Assembly: GCF_000686725.1 (NCBI RefSeq)
Contig: NZ_KK366009.1
Span: forward strand, 62,001-126,000
Source: Clostridium akagii DSM 12554
Lineage (GTDB): Bacteria; Bacillota; Clostridia; Clostridiales; Clostridiaceae
DNA length: 64,000 nucleotides
Direction: 5' to 3'
In this document: positions 51,109 through 59,991 of the stretch, piece after piece
Layout of the letters: the number at the start of each line of letters is the position of its first letter
Numbering within the stretch: the first letter of the stretch is position 1
Notes under the pieces: model-generated
The model's database searches: none
What the model saw: the letters and a program-made list of their open reading frames with translations, nothing else
What the model was told of the DNA's origin: nothing
Translations under genes and position numbers: made by a program

Positions 51109-52024
51109 TTAAATCACCACCATTTAAAAGTTTTAAGAAATAATCTTCTAAGGAAGTATTTTTCTTATTTATAGCTTCAATCTCAATACCTTTTAAAATT
51201 AAAGCTTTTGAAATATCCTTTTGAGGTTGTGTCAAGTCATATATTCTTATTATGGAATTGTCTATAATTTTAAAGTTAGAAATATTTAAATCATTTTCTA
51301 AAATAAAGGCAGCCTGGGTATAATCCTTAGTAATTATTTCGATATAATCAGTATGATCATCTCTTATGCTTGCCATGGAAACTTCTTTAATTAACATTCC
51401 TTTATTAATTATTCCTATAGTGTCAGCAATTTGCTCGATTTCAACTAAAATATGGCTAGATATTAAAATTGTTATGCCATATTCTTTACTTAACATTTTG
51501 AATAGATTCCTAACTTCTTTAATTCCTATTGGATCAAGACCATTGATGGGTTCATCTAGTATTAATAAATCAGGTTTAGTTAGAATAGCACGAGCTATTC
51601 CAAGCCGCTGCTTCATACCTAGAGAAAGGTCTTTAACTGCCTTATCATCTATACCTTTTAAATTTACAAGGTCCAGCGCTTTATCTATGGCACTTTTATC
51701 GTAATATCCCATGTACTCACAATGAAGGTCTAGGTTTTCTTTAGAGGTGAGGTTATCATAAAATACAGGATATTCAATTATGCATCCTATTCGTTTCAAA
51801 GTTTCATAGGATTTGTTGTTAAGTTTATCACCAAAAATTTCAATTTCGCCGCTACTAGGTTTAATAAGATTCACTATCATCTTCATAATTGTGGTTTTGC
51901 CTGCCCCATTAGGACCTAAAAAACCATAAATTTCTCCTTTTTTAACATTCATACTTACATCAGATACCACATGTTTATCTTTGAAATTTTTCACTAAATT
52001 AGTTGTTCTTAATATATATTCCAT
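51101..52024 (-). CDS. ABC transporter ATP-binding protein (BcrA-like)
   Basis: A 307-residue ATPase. Walker A G-P-N-G-A-G-K-T-T (about 37-45), signature L-S-L-G-M-K-Q-R-L and Walker B L-L-I-L-D-E-P-I-N-G-L-D-P are intact. The S-L-G-M-K-Q signature and C-terminal extension of about 90 residues are typical of BcrA-type exporters that remove bacitracin, lantibiotics or other membrane-active peptides. Downstream come two ABC-2 permeases, upstream the two-component system, the usual plan of a peptide-antibiotic detoxification module. The exact drug cannot be inferred. Confidence 0.92.
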   Translation of the reverse strand: MEYILRTTNLVKNFKDKHVVSDVSMNVKKGEIYGFLGPNGAGKTTIMKMIVNLIKPSSGEIEIFGDKLNNKSYETLKRIGCIIEYPVFYDNLTSKENLDLHCEYMGYYDKSAIDKALDLVNLKGIDDKAVKDLSLGMKQRLGIARAILTKPDLLILDEPINGLDPIGIKEVRNLFKMLSKEYGITILISSHILVEIEQIADTIGIINKGMLIKEVSMASIRDDHTDYIEIITKDYTQAAFILENDLNISNFKIIDNSIIRIYDLTQPQKDISKALILKGIEIEAINKKNTSLEDYFLKLLNGGDLSA

Positions 52025-52118
52025 ACCGCATTACCCCTTTCTTATTTAAGGCATCCTCATCTTGTTATTACTATAGTTTCATTGTATGGCATGGACTTGT
52101 CTTTTTTATTAAGCAAAT

Positions 52119-52134
52119 CTTACAAAATTCTTAA
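52119..52134. promoter_or_regulatory. direct-repeat response-regulator box ahead of the ABC exporter
   Basis: TCTTA at 52119 and 52130 repeat at 11-base spacing within TCTTACAAAATTCTTAAG, between the kinase gene and the exporter. OmpR/PhoB-family regulators bind such helical-turn direct repeats, so this may be the site of the response regulator at 53152. Confidence 0.4.
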
Positions 52135-52157
52135 GTTCAGCAAAAGTTAAGTTTAGC

Positions 52158-52191
52158 GAGTAGCATCCCAACGTGCATATCCATGCTACTC
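52158..52191 (-). terminator. hairpin after the histidine kinase gene
   Basis: GAGTAGCAT/ATGCTACTC, a 9-bp stem with a 16-base loop, 25 bases beyond the kinase stop on the minus strand; no clear T-run. Confidence 0.45.
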
Positions 52192-52215
52192 TCAAATTTA
52201 TTAAGTAATCTCAAA

Positions 52216-53151
52216 CTAATAAGTTATTCTCTTCAATTTAAAGGTGAAGCTAGTTTTCTCATAGGGTTTGCTCTTAAGAGAGATTTTGCCCCCCAATTTT
52301 TCAACAAGCCTTTTAGTTATAGTGAGCCCTAGGCCACTGCCTTGATACAATTTATTCCTAGAGTCTTCTAGAGTGTAGATCCTCTCAAATACCTTATCTA
52401 TATTAATTTCATCAATACCTTTGCCTTTATCTAAAACTTCCACATAACAAAAATTTTTATCATAACTTAAAGTTAAGCCAAGGTACTTGCCATGATTTCC
52501 ATACTTAATGGCATTAGAAATCAAATTGTTCATTATTCTTTCTAGTGCCTCTAGATTTCCAAAGGCAAAAATATTTGTTTCAGGAATACTAATATTCACT
52601 TCGTAACCTTTTGTTGTTAAATTATCATAAAAGTCTAATATATTTTTCATACAAACTTCATTCATATTTACTCTTGTTAACGGAACTTCTTTATCTCCTG
52701 ATTCTAGTTTTGCTAAATCAAAAAATTTATTTATAAGTTCAATTACTTCAAGAGTTTTATTGTGAACTTTAGTAAGTAAGAGTTCTCTTTCCTCCATTAA
52801 CATATCATTGTCTAGTTTTATAGTTTCTATATATCCAAGGATTACGGTAAGGGGAGTTTTTAAATCATGAGATATATTTGAAAGCATTTTGCTCATTGAT
52901 ATTTCTTTTTTTCTATATCCTACTAGTATTTTATGACTGAAATCTAAAAGACTATTAATCGTTATAAGTAATTTTTTAAGCTCAGTGTTACCAGTAACGA
53001 CTAGAAGCTTTTCGTTAGTATCTTCATTTATGATTTTATCTAATTTAGTTCTCATATATATTAAGTCCTTACTTATTTGCTTTTTAGATCTGTATTGAAA
53101 AATTATTATTAGGACTAAAATAACTATTATAATTAATAATAAAGTAATCAC
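52216..53151 (-). CDS. sensor histidine kinase of the exporter two-component system
   Basis: A 311-residue kinase with one N-terminal membrane helix (about 2-20) and no extracellular sensor domain. HisKA has S-N-I-S-H-D-L-K-T-P-L-T, and HATPase_c has N-L-I-S-N-A-I-K-Y-G, D-K-G-K-G-I-D and G-S-G-L-G-L-T-I-T-K. Such short-sensor kinases commonly need an accessory transporter to detect peptides. The GTG start directly abuts the stop of the response-regulator gene, so the two are cotranslated. Confidence 0.92.
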   Translation of the reverse strand: MITLLLIIIVILVLIIIFQYRSKKQISKDLIYMRTKLDKIINEDTNEKLLVVTGNTELKKLLITINSLLDFSHKILVGYRKKEISMSKMLSNISHDLKTPLTVILGYIETIKLDNDMLMEERELLLTKVHNKTLEVIELINKFFDLAKLESGDKEVPLTRVNMNEVCMKNILDFYDNLTTKGYEVNISIPETNIFAFGNLEALERIMNNLISNAIKYGNHGKYLGLTLSYDKNFCYVEVLDKGKGIDEINIDKVFERIYTLEDSRNKLYQGSGLGLTITKRLVEKLGGKISLKSKPYEKTSFTFKLKRITY

Positions 53152-53856
53152 TTAGGTGACCTCCAGTTTATAACCAATGCCCCATAATGTCTTTATATAC
53201 TGTGGGTTTGATGGGTCATCTTCTATCTTTTCTCTTAGTCGTCTTATGTGTACATTAATTACATTTTCATCACCAAAGTACTCATCTTTCCAAATAAAAT
53301 TGTAAAGTTGAGATTTAGTAAAAACTCTATTTGGATTTTTGAGAAACAATTTTAATATTTCAAACTCCTTAGAAGTAAGTTGAATAGCTACTTCATTTTT
53401 AATAACACAAAAATTATCTACATCTATGGTAAGCTTTCCTACATTAAATACTTGTGGTTCTTTTTTCTTATCATTATTATTGCTGGAGTATTTTGTAGCT
53501 CGTCTAATAGCTGCTTTGATTCTTGCAGAAATTTCAATCATAGAGAAAGGTTTGGATATATAATCATCAGCCCCAAGACCAAGACCAATGGCTTTATCTA
53601 CATCACTATCTTTTGCAGACATAATTAATATAGGTACTGAACTTTTTTCTCTAATGATTTTTAGAGTTTCTATGCCGTCTAATTTAGGCATCATTAAATC
53701 AAGAAGAAGTAAATCAAAATCATTATTCAAATATTTGAGTATTGCCTCCTCACCATCAAAAGCAGCTGTTACTATGAAGCCATCCTTTATTAAGTAATTC
53801 TTAACCATTTCGCTAATAGATATGTCATCTTCAATAATCAAAATTTTATTATTCAT
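53152..53856 (-). CDS. response regulator, OmpR family
   Basis: A 234-residue regulator. The receiver domain has I-I-E-D-D (acidic pocket), D-L-L-L-L-D-L-M-M-P-K-L-D-G (phospho-Asp), M-S-A-K-D and D-D-Y-I-S-K-P-F, all intact. The C-terminal winged helix (about 135-232) has L-T-S-K-E-F-E-I-L-K-L-F, N-V-H-I-R-R-L-R-E-K-I and T-L-W-G-I-G-Y-K-L. AAAGAGGT before the ATG at 53856 fixes the start; an earlier start codon seven residues upstream lies before that site. Likely activates the neighbouring exporter genes. Confidence 0.94.
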   Translation of the reverse strand: MNNKILIIEDDISISEMVKNYLIKDGFIVTAAFDGEEAILKYLNNDFDLLLLDLMMPKLDGIETLKIIREKSSVPILIMSAKDSDVDKAIGLGLGADDYISKPFSMIEISARIKAAIRRATKYSSNNNDKKKEPQVFNVGKLTIDVDNFCVIKNEVAIQLTSKEFEILKLFLKNPNRVFTKSQLYNFIWKDEYFGDENVINVHIRRLREKIEDDPSNPQYIKTLWGIGYKLEVT

Positions 53857-53883
53857 AATAACCTCTTTCCTAAACATATAAAC

Positions 53884-53901
53884 TTTTACCCTGATTTTAC
53901 C
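53884..53901 (-). promoter_or_regulatory. PhoB/OmpR-type direct repeat upstream of the response regulator gene
   Basis: TTTTACC at 53884 and again at 53895, a 7-base direct repeat at 11-base period (GGTAAAA on the minus strand), 28-45 bases upstream of the start codon. Suggests autoregulation by an OmpR-type protein. Confidence 0.45.
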
Positions 53902-54068
53902 ACAAAGTATATAATAAAGTTATTAATAATTATTAATAGGATTGTTTTAATCTAATTTTAATTTAATTTGGTGATAATAAATAATATGGGGATATACTAG
54001 TAGAGAAAAAATTGTTGGATTTTTTTGAAGATGACTGAGAAGAAATACAATGATGAGGGGAGAAAAAC

Positions 54069-54623
54069 ATGACTATTACAGGAAATTTAATTAGTATTGT
54101 ATTGGATTTTGATAATTTTATTCTTTTATATATACAAAGAAATATGCATGGACATATAATGGATAAAGCTATGGTTGTAATAACGTCTTTAGGGAATGTA
54201 GGAGCCATATGGATTCTCATAGCTGCTCTATTAATGATTAGCAAAAAACATAGGAAAATAGGATTTATGGTTCTAGTATCTATAGTAATAAGTACGATTT
54301 TAGGAGAGGGAATAATTAAACATATAGTTCAGCGAATAAGGCCGTCAGATATTTCATCAGCTAACCGGTTAATTGCAGAGCCTTCATCATATTCATTTCC
54401 TTCCGGTCATGCGGCAGCTTCATTTGCAGCAGCAGGGATATTAGCTAAGTACTTTAAAAATTATGCACCTCAAATCTTCGGCTTAGCCGCATTGATAGCT
54501 TTCTCACGATTATATTTATATGTGCATTATCCTACAGATGTTTTAGCTGGTATTATTTTAGGACTAATATGCAGTAGAATAACTATTCACATGTTTAATA
54601 GATTTAATAAAAATCTTAAATAA
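54069..54623 (+). CDS. PAP2 family phosphatase (membrane lipid phosphatase)
   Basis: A 184-residue protein with five to six membrane helices and the three PAP2 motifs: K-H-I-V-Q-R-I-R-P (residues about 79-87), S-F-P-S-G-H-A (about 113-119, catalytic His) and S-R-L-Y-L-Y-V-H-Y-P-T-D (nucleophile His). It probably hydrolyses undecaprenyl pyrophosphate or phosphatidylglycerol phosphate on the outer face of the membrane. Its place beside a BcrA-type exporter and two-component system is suggestive, as BcrC-type PAP2 enzymes give bacitracin resistance. GAGGGGAG precedes the ATG. Confidence 0.9.
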   Translation: MTITGNLISIVLDFDNFILLYIQRNMHGHIMDKAMVVITSLGNVGAIWILIAALLMISKKHRKIGFMVLVSIVISTILGEGIIKHIVQRIRPSDISSANRLIAEPSSYSFPSGHAAASFAAAGILAKYFKNYAPQIFGLAALIAFSRLYLYVHYPTDVLAGIILGLICSRITIHMFNRFNKNLK

Positions 54624-54644
54624 TATTTAGCTTTTAATTTTAAC

Positions 54645-55817
54645 TTAATTTGAAATGATATCATGACCATATCTTTTTCTTATTGAGTCAATTGCTTTAT
54701 CAAGTGCCTTTTCCTTATCATCTTGAGCAACTTCAAAAAGAGACATTTGATAATATCCTTCATCTACTAATTGTGTCAATGATACTCCAAGCAGTCTAAT
54801 GGGTTCCTTTTTCCACACTTCGTCAAATAACTGCAATGCAACTGTGATAATTTGTCTATTGGAATCTGTTGGATTAATTAGTTTCTTTTGGTGGGAATAA
54901 TTTTTGAAATCACTACTTCTTATGCTTACAGAAATAGAATTACAGCATTTATTTAATTCTCTTAATCTTGTTGATAAATTTTCTGAAAGAGACCTTAAAA
55001 CCTTATATGCGGATTCGCTGTCGCTTATATCCTCAGCAAAGGTGGTAGAATTACTAATAACTTTCATTTCACTTGTATTGCACTCAACATCAGAAGTATC
55101 TATTCCATTTGCATATTCCCAAATCATTAAACCATAGCTTTTAAATTTTGATTTTAACAACTCAGCACTATAATTTGCTAGTTCCCCAATAGTGTATATA
55201 TAAAGCTTATTAAGCTTCTCAGTGGCTTTTTTACCTACCATAAATAATTCACCTACACTTAGAGGCCAAAGCTTTTCTTTTATTTCTGAAGAGTATAGAG
55301 TGTTAACCTTGTCAGGCTTATTAAATTCCGAAGCCATTTTAGCTAAAAGCTTATTATTAGATATACCTATATTAACTGTAAAACCAAGTTCAGTTTTTAT
55401 ACGCTCTCGTATAGCCTCTGCCATTTTTATTGGTTCATCCCTTAAATCATTAGTAACATCTAAAAAACATTCATCAATTGAATATTGCTGAAGTAAAGGC
55501 GTATACTCCTGTAAAAGATCAATCATAGATTTACTATATTTCTCATATACTGGGAAACAAGGAGAAATAACTTTGAGGTTAGGATATTTTTTCCTTGCAG
55601 AAAATAGACTTTCCCCAGTAATAATGCCATATTTTTTAGCCGAGTTAGATTTAGCTAGAACTACGCCACGTCTACTGGATTCATCCCCCCCAATGACAGA
55701 AGGTATGTCTCTAATATCTAGTTTTTCTCCATTTTTCATAGCATCTGCAGCTGACCAAGAAAGGAAAGCAGAATTTACATCTATATGAAATATTATTCGT
55801 TCCTTATTATCTTTCAT
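54645..55817 (-). CDS. dinB: DNA polymerase IV (Y-family)
   Basis: A 390-residue translesion polymerase. Palm motif F-H-I-D-V-N-S-A-F-L-S-W (metal Asp near residue 13), S-I-D-E-C-F-L-D-V-T (catalytic Asp-Glu near 114-115), a helix-hairpin-helix thumb (about 180-200) and a little-finger domain. The C terminus includes Q-M-S-L-F-E, a fit to the beta-clamp-binding motif Q-L-x-L-F. The upstream ribosome binding site on the minus strand is GGAGGTATAA. Its substitution of E-I/C-F-L-D-V for the common F-L-D-V context is normal for Firmicutes. Confidence 0.94.
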   Translation of the reverse strand: MKDNKERIIFHIDVNSAFLSWSAADAMKNGEKLDIRDIPSVIGGDESSRRGVVLAKSNSAKKYGIITGESLFSARKKYPNLKVISPCFPVYEKYSKSMIDLLQEYTPLLQQYSIDECFLDVTNDLRDEPIKMAEAIRERIKTELGFTVNIGISNNKLLAKMASEFNKPDKVNTLYSSEIKEKLWPLSVGELFMVGKKATEKLNKLYIYTIGELANYSAELLKSKFKSYGLMIWEYANGIDTSDVECNTSEMKVISNSTTFAEDISDSESAYKVLRSLSENLSTRLRELNKCCNSISVSIRSSDFKNYSHQKKLINPTDSNRQIITVALQLFDEVWKKEPIRLLGVSLTQLVDEGYYQMSLFEVAQDDKEKALDKAIDSIRKRYGHDIISN

Positions 55818-55869
55818 TTATACCTCCATCAATGTATAACAGTATTTTTATTATAACAATTAAATATTC

Positions 55870-56772
55870 CTAATTATATTTATTTGCACCCCATAAGCCT
55901 ATCAATATTAGCACTGAGCCGACTAATTCATAAATATGAAAGCTTTCTCTAAGAAAAATAACACCTGCAGCTATTGAAACTATAGTGGAGAGATTTGAAA
56001 ATACAGAGGACTTAGAGGCTTGTATTTTTGAGAGAGTATAATTAATCAGTGAATATGCAACTATTGAAGATAAAATTCCAAGATATATTATTGAAATATC
56101 AAAAGTTAAACTTCTAAGTGGTTCAAAATATGATGTGATTTTTTTGTGTATAACCAGATTACCTAGCCACATTAAATTAAAAAATACAGCGGCCACAAAC
56201 ATCATAAAATATGTTATTTCAATTGGCGTAAAATGTTTTGAAGCTTTTCTTGAAATAATACTAAAAAAACCGGCTGAGGTTACAGCACCAAGTAATAGTG
56301 CCATTCCCAAAAGTGAATTACCTCCACCACTTGAATTACTCATAATGCCTATAAGGGCTACCCCAGAAACTGACAACAATATAAAGCGTATTTTTCTAAT
56401 TGAAGGAATTTCATTTAGAAAAAATGCACCTAGTATTGTAACAGCTATTGGAATTAGGGAAAGCATAAGTCCAGCTATAGAGGAAGATGTGGCCTTTATT
56501 CCATAGGTTTCGAAAATGAAATAAAACACTGGTTCAGCGATGCTAAGCAAAATAAGATCTTTAATCTCTTTATTTTTGTAATTAACCTTAAACATTTTAA
56601 ATTTTATTAAAACTGACATAATTATAAATGCAATAAGAAATCTGAACGCCACAAGAGCAATAGGGCTAGATGCATCAAGCGCCATTTTGGAAAATAAAAA
56701 GCTTAATCCGAATATGGTACAACTTATAGTTGCTGCTAAATATGGAAGCGTTTTGCTACTAGTGTTAGTCAT
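55870..56772 (-). CDS. EamA/DMT family transporter
   Basis: A 300-residue integral membrane protein with ten helices arranged as two five-helix EamA repeats (about 8-140 and 155-298). Typical stretches are A-L-V-A-F-R-F-L-I-A-F, M-L-S-L-I-P-I-A-V-T-I-L-G-A-F-F-L-N-E and the second-repeat counterpart V-A-G-V-I-F-L-R-E-S-F. Drug/metabolite transporters of this size export amino acids, nucleotides or small metabolites; the substrate is not apparent. AGGAGA precedes the ATG. Confidence 0.9.
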   Translation of the reverse strand: MTNTSSKTLPYLAATISCTIFGLSFLFSKMALDASSPIALVAFRFLIAFIIMSVLIKFKMFKVNYKNKEIKDLILLSIAEPVFYFIFETYGIKATSSSIAGLMLSLIPIAVTILGAFFLNEIPSIRKIRFILLSVSGVALIGIMSNSSGGGNSLLGMALLLGAVTSAGFFSIISRKASKHFTPIEITYFMMFVAAVFFNLMWLGNLVIHKKITSYFEPLRSLTFDISIIYLGILSSIVAYSLINYTLSKIQASKSSVFSNLSTIVSIAAGVIFLRESFHIYELVGSVLILIGLWGANKYN

Positions 56773-56998
56773 ATAGTTCTCCTCAAAGCATTTGCTATTT
56801 TTTTTATACTATTTATTCAAGTGGATTTTTTATTTCATATTATTATATCAGAAAATTTGTACTTGAAAACATATAATGAAAACTATATTTCAACTTTTTA
56901 TGGTATAATTGGGTAATTAATACTTCGGTTGGTTCAAGATATCAAATGAATGGGGGTGAAATTTAATTTGGATAAAAATATTCAAATTAAATTTAAAT

Positions 56999-57955
56999 AT
57001 GGCAATAAGAAAAGCTGAAATCAAAGAGATAGATTCCATTATACATATAATCAAAAGTGGCATTATTCATATGGAATCAAAAGAAATTTATCAATGGGAT
57101 GATAGTTATCCTAGTAGAGAAATAATAGGCCAAGATATTTCACATGGAACTTTATATGCAAGTGTTGAAAATAAAATCATTACTGGTATCATAGTTCTAA
57201 ACGATGATCAAGCTCGGGAGTATGGGGAATTAAATTGGAATTATGTTTCTGGGAAACAATTAGTAATTCATAGATTGTGCGTTGATCCCAAATATCAAGG
57301 AATGGGAATAGCAAAATCACTAATAAATTTTGCTGAGGGTTTTGCAAGAGATAATAACTATAAATCAATAAGACTGGATGCATTTACCAAAAATAAAGCG
57401 GCCTGCAAATTATATGAAAAAGTAGGATATGAAAAAGTAGGTATTGTGAATTTTAGAAAAGGAAAGTTTTTTTGTTTTGAAAAAGGATTTAGTAATATAC
57501 ATTTGGTTGAAAAAAACATAGAAGAAATTAAACTGATTAAGCCATTATGGGAACAATTGAATTCTATCCACATTGAAAAATCAATTCATTTTAAGACTAA
57601 ATATGAAAATTTCATATTTAGTAAAAGAATGGAAGCCATTTATGAAAAAGCGCAGAATGGTATTATTAAGATAGATATGGTTTTTGATAGCGCTACTAAT
57701 AAATACGTAGGGTATTGCTTAAGTTCAATTGAAAATAATTCAGGGGAAATAGAATCTATCTATATTGAAAAGCAGTATCGGAAGTTTGGAATAGGCGGAC
57801 AGCTTATGGAGAGTGCTTTGACCTGGTTTAAAGCAAATGGAATAACAAATATTCAAATTGGTGTAGTTTATGCAAATGATGAGACTCTACCATTTTATGA
57901 ACGATATGGTTTTTATATTGGAAATTATCTATTGAAAAGAAATCAATATTTTTAA
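56999..57955 (+). CDS. tandem GNAT acetyltransferase (two GNAT domains)
   Basis: A 318-residue protein with two acetyltransferase folds. Domain 1 (about 1-160) has acetyl-CoA loop R-L-C-V-D-P-K-Y-Q-G-M-G-I-A; domain 2 (about 165-318) has I-Y-I-E-K-Q-Y-R-K-F-G-I-G-G. The ATG at 56999 has no ribosome binding site. The only good one (GGGGGTG) drives a TTG-started 16-codon frame (56968-57018) in another phase that ends just inside this gene. So either translation is coupled to that leader peptide or a frameshift has separated the original start. Substrates unknown. Confidence 0.8.
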   Translation: MAIRKAEIKEIDSIIHIIKSGIIHMESKEIYQWDDSYPSREIIGQDISHGTLYASVENKIITGIIVLNDDQAREYGELNWNYVSGKQLVIHRLCVDPKYQGMGIAKSLINFAEGFARDNNYKSIRLDAFTKNKAACKLYEKVGYEKVGIVNFRKGKFFCFEKGFSNIHLVEKNIEEIKLIKPLWEQLNSIHIEKSIHFKTKYENFIFSKRMEAIYEKAQNGIIKIDMVFDSATNKYVGYCLSSIENNSGEIESIYIEKQYRKFGIGGQLMESALTWFKANGITNIQIGVVYANDETLPFYERYGFYIGNYLLKRNQYF

Positions 57956-58048
57956 CGTGGAAGAAAATATGGAGTATGATTGGAATGCTTAAGCAATTTG
58001 ATCATATAGGATTTTGGGGATGATGAAATAGCACATCTTATTATGTTA

Positions 58049-58381
58049 CTAGTAAATATACACTGGAGTCCCAAGCGTAACTAGATTATACAGTTCTTTT
58101 GCATCTTTGCTGTGCATTCGGATACATCCGTGGCTTACTGCTTGAGAAATTGAACGTGGCATATCAGTTCCGTGAATACCGTAAATGCCAAATGGAACAT
58201 TAAGTTGCATAAAATGCCCTCCGAATTGATTTCCCCACAAGCCTTTTTTTATAATAATCCAGTTACCTAGTGGCGTAGGAGTAGAGGGTTTACCAACAGC
58301 AACATGATATTGTTTTAGTTTTGTACCGTTGTTAAATAGTGTTAATATTCGTTTTTTAGTATTAATTTCAATATGAAACAC
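58049..58381 (-). CDS. L,D-transpeptidase (YkuD domain)
   Basis: A 110-residue single YkuD domain. The catalytic motif H-G-T-D...S-H-G-C-I-R-M (Cys near residue 89) is intact, with V-A-V-G-K-P-S-T-P-T-P-L-G near residue 26. YkuD enzymes make 3-3 crosslinks in peptidoglycan or attach proteins to it; a short version without signal peptide is common in clostridia. I chose the GTG at 58381 because AGAGGTG lies about 9 bases upstream and the domain starts there. The frame is open to 58489, but the extra residues are unlike the family. Confidence 0.85.
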   Translation of the reverse strand: MFHIEINTKKRILTLFNNGTKLKQYHVAVGKPSTPTPLGNWIIIKKGLWGNQFGGHFMQLNVPFGIYGIHGTDMPRSISQAVSHGCIRMHSKDAKELYNLVTLGTPVYIY

Positions 58382-58699
58382 TTCACAGTACACCTCTGAA
58401 TACATTTTATTAATAACTAATATAGAGAAACTAAGGTTGTACTTGGTATTGAAGTTACTAACATTGAATACACAAATTTTGCACATCAAAGGTTAATAAG
58501 TTTTCAATTTTCATATCTTCCTAAATAATAGTTACTATAAAATATTATATGTATGTTGAAGTTATTGTGATAATAATAAGTTGTAAATATAGAGCTTATT
58601 TCTAATGAATGATATAATAATATAAAGGATTTATTTTCTCAGCGGAACAAATTGGTTTTGAACATGTAAAACATATGAAGAGAAATGGAGTGATAAATT

Positions 58700-59491
58700 A
58701 TGAGTTATGCTGATAAACAATATTTGGATATTGTTCAAAATATTTTAGAAAAGGGTTATTATGATAACAATAGAACAGGAGTTTCTACATTTAAATTACC
58801 ACATCAAATTATGCAACACGATTTATCAAAAGAGTTTCCAATATTAACAACAAAGTTTGTGGCTTTTAAAACAGCAGTAAAAGAACTACTATGGATATAT
58901 AAAGATCAGTCAAATGATGTTACTAGGCTTCAAGAGCAAAATGTTCATATTTGGGATGAATGGATGAGACCTGATGGAACAATAGGAAAAGCATATGGTT
59001 ATCAAGTTAATAAATTTAAACAGATTGATAAGCTTATAAATACACTTAAAACAAACCCACAGGATAGAAGAATGATTATATCATTGTGGAATATTGAAGA
59101 TCTACCAGATATGGCATTACAACCATGTTGTTATGAAACACTTTGGGACGTAAATGGAGATAGGCTTAACTGTATGCTAATACAAAGAAGTGGAGATATG
59201 CCCCTAGGCGTTCCATTTAATATGAGTCAGTATGCGGTGCTTGTACATTTAATTGCTCAAGTAACTGGTTTTAAACCTGGTTTATTTACACACGTTGTGA
59301 ATAATGCTCATATTTATGAAAATCAAATTGAAGGAATGAGATTACAGCTTGGAAGAAGAGAACAGGATATTATAGCTCCAAAGTTATGGATTAATCCTGA
59401 AATAACAAACTTTTATGATTTTACTCCAGATGACATTAAACTTATCGATTACAAACATCTTGGTAAAATAAAAATGGAGGTATCTGTTTAA
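58700..59491 (+). CDS. thyA: thymidylate synthase (ThyA)
   Basis: A 263-residue enzyme making dTMP from dUMP with methylene-tetrahydrofolate. The nucleophile is in Q-P-C-C-Y-E-T-L-W (near residue 139), with [12 protein letters not shown] and a dUMP-binding H-I-Y-E-N after it. The P-C-C-Y-E-T order and the sequence [13 protein letters not shown] place it in the Bacillus subtilis ThyA/phage phi3T branch rather than the E. coli-type, which has P-C-H. The stop overlaps the ATG of the DHFR gene by one base. GGAGTG precedes the ATG. Confidence 0.96.
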   Translation: MSYADKQYLDIVQNILEKGYYDNNRTGVSTFKLPHQIMQHDLSKEFPILTTKFVAFKTAVKELLWIYKDQSNDVTRLQEQNVHIWDEWMRPDGTIGKAYGYQVNKFKQIDKLINTLKTNPQDRRMIISLWNIEDLPDMALQPCCYETLWDVNGDRLNCMLIQRSGDMPLGVPFNMSQYAVLVHLIAQVTGFKPGLFTHVVNNAHIYENQIEGMRLQLGRREQDIIAPKLWINPEITNFYDFTPDDIKLIDYKHLGKIKMEVSV

Positions 59492-59970
59492 TGTTAAGTA
59501 TTATAGTTGCTTTTAACGAGAATTATGTGATAGGTAACCAAAATAAATTAATATGGCATATTTCTAATGATTTAAAAAGATTTAAAAAGATAACTACGGG
59601 GAAAACAATTGTTATGGGGAGGAAAACCTTTGAATCTTTGCCTGGAGTATTGCCTGGCAGGAAACATATTGTTATTACTGAAAATAAAGAGTATACTGCT
59701 GCAAATGCTATGGTAACAGTAGTAAATGATATAAAAGAAATATTTAAATATGAAGATTCTTCTGAAGAGTTTTTTATTATCGGCGGAGGGGAAATTTACA
59801 AACAATTGCTTCCTTACTGCAAGAGATTATATTTAACAAAAATAGTCTCTACCCAAGAGGGGGATACATATTTCCCTAAATTTGATATAAATAAATATAG
59901 AGTTATAGAAGAAGAAAATAATGTGGAAAATAATGTGGAGTATTCATTTATAGTATTGGAAAAAATATAA
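59491..59970 (+). CDS. folA: dihydrofolate reductase
   Basis: A 159-residue NADPH-dependent enzyme that regenerates tetrahydrofolate from the dihydrofolate made by ThyA. I-V-A-F-N-E-N-Y-V-I-G-N-Q-N-K-L-I-W starts the chain; the active-site acid region follows as D-L-K-R-F-K; then T-I-V-M-G-R-K-T-F-E-S and I-I-G-G-G-E-I-Y. It overlaps thyA (TAATG), so the two are translationally coupled in a classic pair. AAAAATGGAGG within thyA serves as ribosome binding site. Confidence 0.96.
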   Translation: MLSIIVAFNENYVIGNQNKLIWHISNDLKRFKKITTGKTIVMGRKTFESLPGVLPGRKHIVITENKEYTAANAMVTVVNDIKEIFKYEDSSEEFFIIGGGEIYKQLLPYCKRLYLTKIVSTQEGDTYFPKFDINKYRVIEEENNVENNVEYSFIVLEKI

Positions 59971-59991
59971 TAAATAAAGGAGCGATGTATT

